Positions 49,962 to 57,740 of a stretch of DNA of 64,000 bases are shown here, in pieces. Source of the stretch: Gallintestinimicrobium propionicum (GTDB lineage: Bacteria; Bacillota; Clostridia; Lachnospirales; Lachnospiraceae); assembly GCF_025567525.1 (NCBI RefSeq), contig NZ_JAOQJY010000005.1, positions 62,001 through 126,000 of the forward strand. The letters run 5' to 3'. Position numbers and translations under genes: made by a program. Positions within the stretch are counted from its first letter, which is position 1; every line of letters starts with the position of its first letter. Under the pieces are notes generated by a model. The model was not told the origin of the DNA, searched no databases, and saw nothing but the letters and a program-made list of their open reading frames with translations.

Positions 49962-51326
49962 ATGTCTTTTTACCCAAAACTGATCGGGGCGGTCTGCGGT
50001 GTCTGTGCTGCGGGGGCTTTGATTTATGCGGGCGTCTCTGCCCTGGATAAGGCAGGCGTTTCTACGGACGGTATTCTGTCGTCCAAACCGACGCTGACGG
50101 TGTGGTATACCGAGGAAAAACTGGAGGATTATCTTTCCGCGATGGCGCTTGAATATCAGGATGCGACCGGCGTTCGTGTTGTTCCGGTTTTGAAAAGCGG
50201 TCTGGAATATCTCGAGGCAGTAAACGACGCTTCCATCGCAGAGGAATCGATGCCGGATGTTTACCTGATCAGCAATGACGGACTGGAAAAAGCGTACCTT
50301 GCCGGGCTGGCGGTAAATGTGAAGGATCAGAATGCTGTCCTGAATACCGAAAATTTCCCGCAGACTGCACTGGACGCTGTGACCTATCAGGGACATGCGG
50401 TTGCTTATCCGCTGTATTTTGAAACCAGCGCGCTTGTATACAACCAGACGTATCTGGAGCAGGCGGCGGCAGAGCTGGAAACGGACGAGATGTCCCTGAT
50501 TCCGAAAACGATTGAAGATATCCGGAATTTTGCGGATGAGTACAACGCGCCGGAAACGGTAGAATCGGTTTTCCGATGGGATGTATCTGATTTTTTCTAT
50601 AATTATTTCTTTGCAGGAAATTATATCACCGTTGGCGGAAGCTGCGGGGATGATTCGTCCCGGATCAACATCTATAATCAGGATGCGGTTTACGGGCTTG
50701 CGGCGTACCAGAAGCTGAGTCAGTTTTTCTCGATCGATGCGGAGACTTCGAGCTACGACCAGGTTGTGCAGGATTTTTTGGATGGAAAGCTGGTTTATAC
50801 GATCGCGACCACCGATATTCTGGATCGGGTTGTGCAGGCGAAGGCAGACGGAAGCTTTGCGTGGGAATACGGCGTAGCGTCCCTGCCGGATATCAGTGAA
50901 ACGGTTTGCTCCCGCGGTATTTCCGTGACCGGAAGCATTGTTGTAAACGGCTACGGCAAGCATCAGGACGAGGCGGATAATTTCGCAGCATGGCTTTGCA
51001 CGGACAGCGCGGATAAGCTGTTTGACCGCAGTACCCTTGTGCCTGCCAAAAAGAGCGCAGCGCAGCAGACGGAGGAGATGGCAGCGTTCTGGCAGGAATA
51101 CAGTCAGACGGTTCCGGTGCCGAAGCTGATGGCGACTGCGAACTTCTGGGTACAGATGGAGATCGCGGAGACGAAAATCTGGGAGGGAGAAAACGTTTCG
51201 GACGTTTTAAAAGACCTTTCGGAAAAAATAATGACACAGGTAACCGGCACGCAGTACGTGGAAGAAGAATATATCGAAGTGCCTACGGAGACTCAAATCG
51301 ATTACGCCGAGAGCGAAGAAGAATAA
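49962..51326 (+). CDS. extracellular ABC-transporter substrate-binding protein (orphan)
   Basis: A 454-residue protein with a membrane anchor or signal at residues 5-27 (PKLIGAVCGVCAAGALIYAG) and no lipobox cysteine at the usual place. The rest has the type I sugar-binding layout: LTVWYTEEKLEDYLSAMALE, YPLYFETSALVYNQTYLE, IVVNGYGKHQDEADNFAAWL. It should bind a sugar or oligosaccharide outside the cell. No permease or ATPase genes adjoin. The ATG at 49,962 follows GGAGAGG. 49,950 is also possible. Confidence 0.75.
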   Translation: MSFYPKLIGAVCGVCAAGALIYAGVSALDKAGVSTDGILSSKPTLTVWYTEEKLEDYLSAMALEYQDATGVRVVPVLKSGLEYLEAVNDASIAEESMPDVYLISNDGLEKAYLAGLAVNVKDQNAVLNTENFPQTALDAVTYQGHAVAYPLYFETSALVYNQTYLEQAAAELETDEMSLIPKTIEDIRNFADEYNAPETVESVFRWDVSDFFYNYFFAGNYITVGGSCGDDSSRINIYNQDAVYGLAAYQKLSQFFSIDAETSSYDQVVQDFLDGKLVYTIATTDILDRVVQAKADGSFAWEYGVASLPDISETVCSRGISVTGSIVVNGYGKHQDEADNFAAWLCTDSADKLFDRSTLVPAKKSAAQQTEEMAAFWQEYSQTVPVPKLMATANFWVQMEIAETKIWEGENVSDVLKDLSEKIMTQVTGTQYVEEEYIEVPTETQIDYAESEEE

Positions 51327-51411
51327 GAACGTGTATAAAAATCCAACCATAACGCATACTGTATTTCATACCGGACGCTGTCAGGGCGGACGGAAGAAGG
51401 AGGCTTGCAGG

Positions 51412-51843
51412 ATGGTTGGATTTTTGATTGCAGTTTTATCCGGGGTTCTGATGAGCGTGCAGGGCATTTTCAATACACAGGTCACAAAAGCGTCGAGCAT
51501 CTGGTCTGCGAATGTGTTTGTGCAGGCGACGGCGCTGCTGTCGTGCCTGGCAGTTTGGCTTGCAGCGGACCGGTCGAATCTGTTTGCCGTGTTTAGGAGC
51601 GAGCCGAAGTATCTGCTGCTTGGCGGCGTACTCGGCGCCGGGATTACCTGGACGGTGATTAAGGCAATGGCGATGCTTGGGCCGGCAAGGGCGGTTCTGT
51701 TTATCGTGGTGGCGCAGATCGCGGCGGCGTACCTTGTGGAGCTGTTTGGGCTGTTCGGCGTTGAAAAAGCAGCGTGGGAGTGGAGAAAGGCGATCGGACT
51801 TGCTGTAGCGGCTGTCGGAATTGCCGTTTTTCAGTGGAAATAG
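51412..51843 (+). CDS. YdcZ-type DMT transporter
   Basis: A 143-residue membrane protein with four to five helices and the DUF606/YdcZ pattern: LIAVLSGVLMSVQGIFNTQV, LLGGVLGAGITWTVIKAMA and ARAVLFIVVAQIAAAYLVEL. These half-size drug/metabolite transporters work as dimers. Substrate unknown. GAAGGAGG lies 9 bases before the ATG. The next gene begins 100 bases on. Confidence 0.8.
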   Translation: MVGFLIAVLSGVLMSVQGIFNTQVTKASSIWSANVFVQATALLSCLAVWLAADRSNLFAVFRSEPKYLLLGGVLGAGITWTVIKAMAMLGPARAVLFIVVAQIAAAYLVELFGLFGVEKAAWEWRKAIGLAVAAVGIAVFQWK

Positions 51844-51942
51844 CGCCCGGAATATGCTATCCTACCAGTAGTGAGAGGTCTGCAGAAGGAGCTGGATTTT
51901 GGTATCTGCAGCCATGAAATACAAGAGAGGATGTGTATTTGA

Positions 51943-54942
51943 TTGTCTTATCAGACGTTATTTTTACAGCAGTCTTATCGGGACTGTACGAAACAGTATG
52001 AGGAAATTCTGCACAACCCGAACCTGCCGTTGTGGGATTATGTGGTGCTGACGGCTTCGAACGAGGCCCAGGCTCAGGCATATCGTGCGCAGATTTCCTA
52101 CCGCTTAAAGCATCAGATGCTCCCGGAAAAGACACACTATGCGGTGCTGCCTGATCCGGACGGCAAGCGTGTCGGAAGCGGCGGCGCGACTTTAAATGTG
52201 CTGCGGTATATCCGGGAGCATGCGGCGGGTAAGCAGAGTCCGGCTGCTGTGCCGCATGGCGCAGTGCAGGGTGACGGCGCAGCAGAGAGCAGGCAGTTAG
52301 CGTCTGCGCAGCCCGGCGAAGCAGCTTGCCACGCCTTTGACGGCAAGCGTATTCTGGTCATCCATTCCGGCGGGGACAGTAAGCGCGTGCCCCAGTATTC
52401 TGCCTGCGGCAAGCTCTTTTCCCCCGTGCCGCGGATTCTTCCAAATGGCCGCAGATCGACGCTGTTCGACGAATTTATGATTGCCATGTGCGGCGTTGCG
52501 GCGCGGATGAACGCCGGAATGCTTGTCTGCTCCGGGGATGTGCTGCTGCTGTTTAACCCGCTGCAGATCGATTTTTACGGAAAAGGCGCAGCGGCGCTGT
52601 CGATCAAGGAACCTGCAGAAATCGGCAAAAACCACGGTGTATACAGACGGGACAGGGAAGGAAATGTCGGCGGATTTTTACATAAAAAGACCGTAGAGCA
52701 GCTGCACGAAATGGGTGCGGTGGACGAGCACGGGCATGTGGATATCGACACCGGTGCGGTTATGATGAGCGTAGACCTGCTCAATTCCCTTTACAGCCTG
52801 ATCGACACAGAGGAAAAGTTTGCCGCCTGTGTCAACGAACAGGCGCGGCTTTCGTTTTATGCGGACTTTCTGTATCCACTGGCGTCGGATTCCACCCTGG
52901 AGCAGTATTATCAAGAGACGCCCGAGGGTGAGTTTACACCGGAGCTGAGAGCCTGCCGGGAAAAAATCTGGGCGGCGCTGCATCCCTATCAGATGAAGCT
53001 GATCCGGATGTCACCGGCGGCATTTATCCATTTTGGGACGACCCGGGAGCTGCTGCATCTGATGACGGAGGGGATGGAGCAATTTACGCATCTGGGCTGG
53101 CAGGCGCGGATCAACACCAACAGTCAGGAAAAAAGCTATGGGGCTGGAAACAGCTATATCAGTCTGCGCGCAAACGTTGGCGCGGGAAGCTATATCGAGG
53201 ACAGCTATTTGCATCATGGTACGGTTGTCGGGGAGCGCTGCGTGATCTCCGGCGTGACGCTGGACGGACAGAGCGTTCCGGCGGATACGGTACTGCATGG
53301 GCTAAAGCTGCAGGACGGCAGGTTTGTTGTCCGGATGTACGGTGTATGCGACAATCCGAAGGAAGCGGCATTATTTGGAAAAAAGATCGGCGAACCGTTG
53401 TGGACGGCGGCAGTTTATCCGATTCGAAATACGATTCAGGAAGCAGTATCTGCGACACTGCGTGCATATGAAGATGGTTTTCCAACACTGGAAGACGGGA
53501 TTTCTTTAAAAGACAGCTTCAACCAGGCGGATGTAACGGCGATTCTGCCCTGGCAGGATAAGCTGGAGGATAAGGTAAAAATCGAATCCCTGTTGGAGGC
53601 CATCGATAAAAAGGATAACCTCCATGAGGCGGTGAAGGTGTTCAACGGGGAGATCAATGCGCGCGTAATCCGGCAGCTTTGCGGTCTGGCGGAAAAGCTG
53701 GACGAACAGGAGCTGTTCGAATTTTCCCGGAAAATCCGGATTTATTATGCGTTGTCCTGTCTGACGAAGCAGGATAAGTATCTTGACCTGTGCCTGGATA
53801 CGATCCGAAACGCGATTCTTGTCGGGGCGGTGGCAGGGCTTTCCTACGATCCGACGGCAAAAATGGAGCAGGAGGAAGTGGTGGTACGCCTGCCCGTGCG
53901 CGTCAACTGGGGCGGCGGCTGGAGCGATACGCCTCCATATTGCATGGAGCACGGCGGAACGGTGCTGAATGCGGCGGTGAAGCTGGATGGACAGAATCCT
54001 GTCGAGGCAGTTGTGAAAAAGATTCCGGGCAATCAGATCGTGCTGGCCAGCGCGGACAGCGGTGCAGAGCAGGCATTTTCTGAAATCAGTCAGCTGCAGG
54101 ATTCCAGCAATCCTTACGATCCCTTTGCCCTGCATAAGGCGGCGTTGATCGCCTGCGGCATCATTCCGTACCGGGAGCAGATTTCTGTCGAAGAGGTGAC
54201 GAAAAATCTCGGCAGCGGGCTCTATTTGTCCACACAGGTGATTCATATCCCGAGAGGCAGCGGCCTCGGTACGTCCTCGATTCTTGCGGGCGCATGTGTC
54301 AAGGCGATTTACCGGATGCTCGGAAAGGAGCTGTCCCAGGAGGAGCTGTACAACCGGGTCCTGTGCATGGAGCAGATTATGTCCACGGGCGGCGGCTGGC
54401 AGGACCAGGTGGGCGGGCTTGCGCCCGGAATCAAAATGGTGACCAGCGATGCAGCGATTGTACAGGAAATCGGCTGCAGTCCATGCAGCATCAGCACAGA
54501 GACGCTGCAGGAGTTAAACGAGCGATTCTGCCTGATTTATTCCGGACAGCGCAGGCTTGCAAGAAACCTGCTGCGCGATATTGTAAGCCGCTATGTGAGC
54601 GGTAACCCGGATACGGTGGAGGTGCTTTATGAGATCCAGCGGATAGCGGTTTTGATGCGCTTTGAGCTGGAAAAGGGAAATGTAGACGGCTTTGCACAGC
54701 TCCTGAACCAGCACTGGGAGCTTTCCAGACGGCTGGATGGCGGCTGTACCAATACCTGTATTGATATGATCTTTAGTTCCGTGGAGGATCTGATCGACGG
54801 AAAGATGATCTGCGGCGCAGGCGGCGGAGGCTTTTTACAGGTTATCCTGAAAAAAGGCGTGACTGCGGAACAGGTGCAGAAGCGTCTGAGAGAGGTATTC
54901 CAGGACAGCGGCGTGGAGGTATGGCGCTGCAGCCTGGTGTGA
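51943..54942 (+). CDS. fkp: bifunctional fucokinase / fucose-1-phosphate guanylyltransferase
   Basis: A 999-residue protein that should convert L-fucose to GDP-L-fucose. The N-terminal half is the pyrophosphorylase part (SGGDSKRVPQYSACGKLFSP at about 140-160; SGDVLLLF) followed by a left-handed beta-helix (SYISLRANVGAGSYIEDSYL). The C-terminal half is a GHMP kinase: VRVNWGGGWSDTPPYC, IPRGSGLGTSSILAGA (ATP loop) and GAGGGGFLQV. A 35-residue Ala/Gly/Gln-rich insert lies near residues 92-128. It starts at TTG 51,943 with GAGAGG 12 bases upstream. fucU follows. Confidence 0.85.
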   Translation: MSYQTLFLQQSYRDCTKQYEEILHNPNLPLWDYVVLTASNEAQAQAYRAQISYRLKHQMLPEKTHYAVLPDPDGKRVGSGGATLNVLRYIREHAAGKQSPAAVPHGAVQGDGAAESRQLASAQPGEAACHAFDGKRILVIHSGGDSKRVPQYSACGKLFSPVPRILPNGRRSTLFDEFMIAMCGVAARMNAGMLVCSGDVLLLFNPLQIDFYGKGAAALSIKEPAEIGKNHGVYRRDREGNVGGFLHKKTVEQLHEMGAVDEHGHVDIDTGAVMMSVDLLNSLYSLIDTEEKFAACVNEQARLSFYADFLYPLASDSTLEQYYQETPEGEFTPELRACREKIWAALHPYQMKLIRMSPAAFIHFGTTRELLHLMTEGMEQFTHLGWQARINTNSQEKSYGAGNSYISLRANVGAGSYIEDSYLHHGTVVGERCVISGVTLDGQSVPADTVLHGLKLQDGRFVVRMYGVCDNPKEAALFGKKIGEPLWTAAVYPIRNTIQEAVSATLRAYEDGFPTLEDGISLKDSFNQADVTAILPWQDKLEDKVKIESLLEAIDKKDNLHEAVKVFNGEINARVIRQLCGLAEKLDEQELFEFSRKIRIYYALSCLTKQDKYLDLCLDTIRNAILVGAVAGLSYDPTAKMEQEEVVVRLPVRVNWGGGWSDTPPYCMEHGGTVLNAAVKLDGQNPVEAVVKKIPGNQIVLASADSGAEQAFSEISQLQDSSNPYDPFALHKAALIACGIIPYREQISVEEVTKNLGSGLYLSTQVIHIPRGSGLGTSSILAGACVKAIYRMLGKELSQEELYNRVLCMEQIMSTGGGWQDQVGGLAPGIKMVTSDAAIVQEIGCSPCSISTETLQELNERFCLIYSGQRRLARNLLRDIVSRYVSGNPDTVEVLYEIQRIAVLMRFELEKGNVDGFAQLLNQHWELSRRLDGGCTNTCIDMIFSSVEDLIDGKMICGAGGGGFLQVILKKGVTAEQVQKRLREVFQDSGVEVWRCSLV

Positions 54943-55014
54943 TGACAGCGCGTGCGGCGAAAATACGGCGTAGCAGGCGCGCTGCTGCAGAATAAGTTTA
55001 AGGGGATATTCGAT

Positions 55015-55440
55015 ATGTTGAAGGGAATTTCACCACTGATTTCACCGGAGCTGTTAAAGGTTCTTGATGAAATGGGACACGGAGACGAGATCGTGCTGGC
55101 GGATGCGAACTTTCCGTCCAGCAGCATCGGACAACGGGTGATCCGGGCGGATGGAATCGGTACGGCAGAGCTTTTGGCGGCGATTTTGCCTTTGTTTCCG
55201 CTGGATCAGTACGATCCCGAGCATTTCGTCCTGATGGAGGTCGTGCCGGGAGATACGGTTGTACCGGTGATCTGGGAGGCTTATAAGGCTCTCCTGAACT
55301 ATTATGAGCCGGACACAGAGGTGCATAAGATCGAGCGGTTTGCCTATTACGAGCGCGCCAAAAAGGCGTACTGCGTGGTAGCGACCGGAGAAAAAGCTCA
55401 GTATGCCAACATTATTTTGAAAAAAGGTGTTGTGAAGTAG
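55015..55440 (+). CDS. fucU: FucU/RbsD-family fucose mutarotase
   Basis: A 141-residue protein that interconverts the anomers of L-fucose. The catalytic histidine is in LDEMGHGDEIVLADANFP, with IRADGIG and the C-terminal RAKKAYCVVATGE, YANIILKKG strand. It should supply the anomer used by the kinase encoded upstream. The ATG at 55,015 follows AGGGG. An in-frame ATG or GTG near 54,952 would add a tail not seen in the family. Confidence 0.88.
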   Translation: MLKGISPLISPELLKVLDEMGHGDEIVLADANFPSSSIGQRVIRADGIGTAELLAAILPLFPLDQYDPEHFVLMEVVPGDTVVPVIWEAYKALLNYYEPDTEVHKIERFAYYERAKKAYCVVATGEKAQYANIILKKGVVK

Positions 55441-55565
55441 GGGCTGGAAAAAGGTTGGCGGGGCAGGCAGATACATAAGAAAAAGATTCAAATATAATAT
55501 TTTTATAAATACGATAAAATCTGTACATTATTACGATTTGCCTATATTAGAAAGGAGGAAGGTGA

Positions 55566-57461
55566 ATGAGGCGAAAACATTATTTTGTATGGATGCTCAC
55601 AACAGCGCTTACGGCTGCTTCGGTTATGCCGATGACGGTGTATGCACAGCCTGCTTTTGCAAGTGGCGGCGAAGTGAAGGTCGTAGAGGGAGATGTAAAC
55701 GGAGAGCTGCAGGGAGGCGTGATGTCGCCGGGAGCCATGGCGATCGAAGGCTCTGATCTGAAGGTGAACGGAAACGTTTCGGGCGGTCTGGTTTCAGACG
55801 GTTCTACGGTAACCGTAAACGGAAATGTGACAGGAAACGGAATCGATACGGTTATTGCGAAAAAAGGGACTGTGACGGTAAACGGAACGGTAACAGCAAC
55901 GGATTTAAGCGAGAAGACGGGTGTTCTGGCGTCAAACGGCAGCAACCTGACGGTCGGGGATACGGAGGTTGGCGGAAAAGAATCGACCGGCGTGATTGCA
56001 GAAAGCGGGTCGAAAGCGACAGCCGGAAATGTGAAAGTTTCCGGGGAGTACATGACAGGAACTTCGGCATACGGAGACAGCACGGTTCATGTAAAAGGTA
56101 ACGTGACTGCGGATGGAAACGGTATGACGGGAGTAAGTGTACACGACGGAGATAAGTCATCGCTGATCGTGGATGGAGATGTGACTGCAACCGGTGAAAA
56201 CTCGGTCGGCATTTATGGAGAAACCGGCATAATAAAAATCGGAGGCGATGTCTCAGGGAGAGAAGCGGTCATTACAAAAGGAAAGGCTGACGTAACGGTA
56301 GGCGGTTCCGTAAGCGAAACGCTTGTTGGCATTGTAGCGGGTGGAAACGCAGCGGTAAGCGTGAAAGGAGATGCAGGGACGAAGACCGGCGCCGGCATGT
56401 TTGCGCAAGAAAATGCAACGGTTACCGTCGATGGAAATGTGACAGGCGGAACGTTCTACGGAGAACTGGAGGACTTTGAAGACGTGTATCCCGCTATTAT
56501 TGCAGGGACCGGCGCGACTGTCATCGTAAAAGGGACGGTATCGACAGCAGAAGGAAACGGTGTTGCCGTGGGCATCAATTGTAAGGATATCGGAAGCCAG
56601 AAGGGAACGTTGATCATTGAGAAAGCGAAAGCCGGCGGAGAGGCGAGCGCGATTTATGTGGATACAATCCCGGGCGTTTCACAGGAGTATATTCTGAACA
56701 GTCTGCCGGATATCGTGGTGGGAGAGCTGGCTGCAAAGAATGAAAATTTTATCTGGAACAGTTATGACAACGATCTGTATCAGAACAATCCGGAGGATGA
56801 AACAATCGGGGAGCTGAATGAAAAGATTTATGCTGCGATCCGGTATATGATCCGGTGGAACAATTCGGAGGGCGGCAGCTTTTCGGTAGACGGAACCTCC
56901 AAATACGGGGAGTATGATGTCGCGCAGGAAAATCAGGAGCTTGGGATTACGATTCAGATTGCAGAAGGGTACGAGCTGGAATCCATTTCCGGAGGAAAAG
57001 CACAGGTCCTTCAACGGCCAGATGGAACCTGGTCGGTGATCGTTCCGCGTGGCGGCGGTGTGAATCTGTCCGCAGTGCTGAGACGGATCATAAAGGAAGA
57101 AATGAAAAACAGCCGCGTTTCTAATCCGGGTGCTTCCGGTTCGGAAGAGCAGACGACAGTACAGAAAAGCTCCGGCTATGTCGAGTTCCAGAAAGCGGTG
57201 CGCAGACAGATCAAAAATGCAGCACCCGGAGCAGTTCTGGAAGTGGACGGAAAGAACTGGATGAGCTTTGACCGCAGCACGATGGAGGAGCTGAGCAAAC
57301 GAAATGACCTGACGGTTGTTGTGCGTTTTCGGTATCTTGGAAAGCGTTGGAGAGTAGTAGTTCCGGCTGGCTATGCGGTGCAGACGCTGCTGAATCAGGA
57401 GGGATACACTGGATTTTTATACCTGAGCGCAGTTTTCGGTGCAGTGCCGGAAGAAGCATAA
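55566..57461 (+). CDS. secreted repeat-rich surface protein
   Basis: A 631-residue protein with a signal peptide (WMLTTALTAASVMPMTVYAQ, cut after A-Q-A-like residues near 28). Residues 35-370 are about 15 short units with V-x-V-x-G-(N/D)-V-T and G pattern (LKVNGNVSGG, VTVNGNVTGNG, VTVDGNVTGGT), which fit a parallel beta-helix. A linker follows, then a C-terminal domain (WMSFDRSTMEELSKRNDLTV; GYTGFLYLSAVFG) common in clostridial surface proteins. No LPXTG or SLH domain in the frame, but a SLH-like relic follows. AAAGGAGGAAGGTG precedes the ATG. Confidence 0.7.
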   Translation: MRRKHYFVWMLTTALTAASVMPMTVYAQPAFASGGEVKVVEGDVNGELQGGVMSPGAMAIEGSDLKVNGNVSGGLVSDGSTVTVNGNVTGNGIDTVIAKKGTVTVNGTVTATDLSEKTGVLASNGSNLTVGDTEVGGKESTGVIAESGSKATAGNVKVSGEYMTGTSAYGDSTVHVKGNVTADGNGMTGVSVHDGDKSSLIVDGDVTATGENSVGIYGETGIIKIGGDVSGREAVITKGKADVTVGGSVSETLVGIVAGGNAAVSVKGDAGTKTGAGMFAQENATVTVDGNVTGGTFYGELEDFEDVYPAIIAGTGATVIVKGTVSTAEGNGVAVGINCKDIGSQKGTLIIEKAKAGGEASAIYVDTIPGVSQEYILNSLPDIVVGELAAKNENFIWNSYDNDLYQNNPEDETIGELNEKIYAAIRYMIRWNNSEGGSFSVDGTSKYGEYDVAQENQELGITIQIAEGYELESISGGKAQVLQRPDGTWSVIVPRGGGVNLSAVLRRIIKEEMKNSRVSNPGASGSEEQTTVQKSSGYVEFQKAVRRQIKNAAPGAVLEVDGKNWMSFDRSTMEELSKRNDLTVVVRFRYLGKRWRVVVPAGYAVQTLLNQEGYTGFLYLSAVFGAVPEEA

Positions 57462-57471
57462 TGGATGGAAA

Positions 57472-57579
57472 AAGTCGCCCAGGGCGGCAGCTGCCACCGT
57501 CCTGCGGCGGTTTGTGGAGATCGTCATCGACCCGCAGACCGCAAGGGAATTGGCACAGAAGAACAGCGGGAAACAATAG
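57472..57579 (+). pseudogene. relic of a surface-layer (SLH-like) C-terminus
   Basis: A short frame reads SPRAAAATVLRRFVEIVIDP, then QTARELAQKNSGK and a stop at 57,577. The RAAAATVLRRFVE segment resembles the last helix of SLH domains. It has no start of its own and is out of frame with the surface protein before it, so it is probably a leftover of a neighbouring or fused gene. Confidence 0.4.
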
Positions 57580-57613
57580 AATGCACGCTCTGTGAGCATT
57601 CTATTGTCATGAA
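57573..57613 (-). repeat. 41-bp dispersed palindromic repeat, copy 2
   Basis: On the - strand it matches 29,611-29,651 at 39 of 41 bases. Its ends ACAATAGAATGC / GCATTCTATTGT pair perfectly over 12 bp. Confidence 0.8.
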
Positions 57614-57631
57614 TAAAAATAAGTAAAAAAG

Positions 57632-57688
57632 AGCTCCTGTTGGAATCATACCACGAAAGCAAGTGTGGTTTCCAACAGGAGCTTTTTG
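57632..57688. terminator. two-way terminator between the surface protein and the penicillin-binding protein
   Basis: The stem AGCTCCTGTTGGAA / TTCCAACAGGAGCT (14 bp), with inner ACCAC/GTGGT pairs, has A-run before and T-run after. Confidence 0.88.
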
Positions 57689-57740
57689 CTCGATAGGAAA
57701 TAGATGCTATTTTTAGTTCCAGATATGCGCTGTAAGCGCG

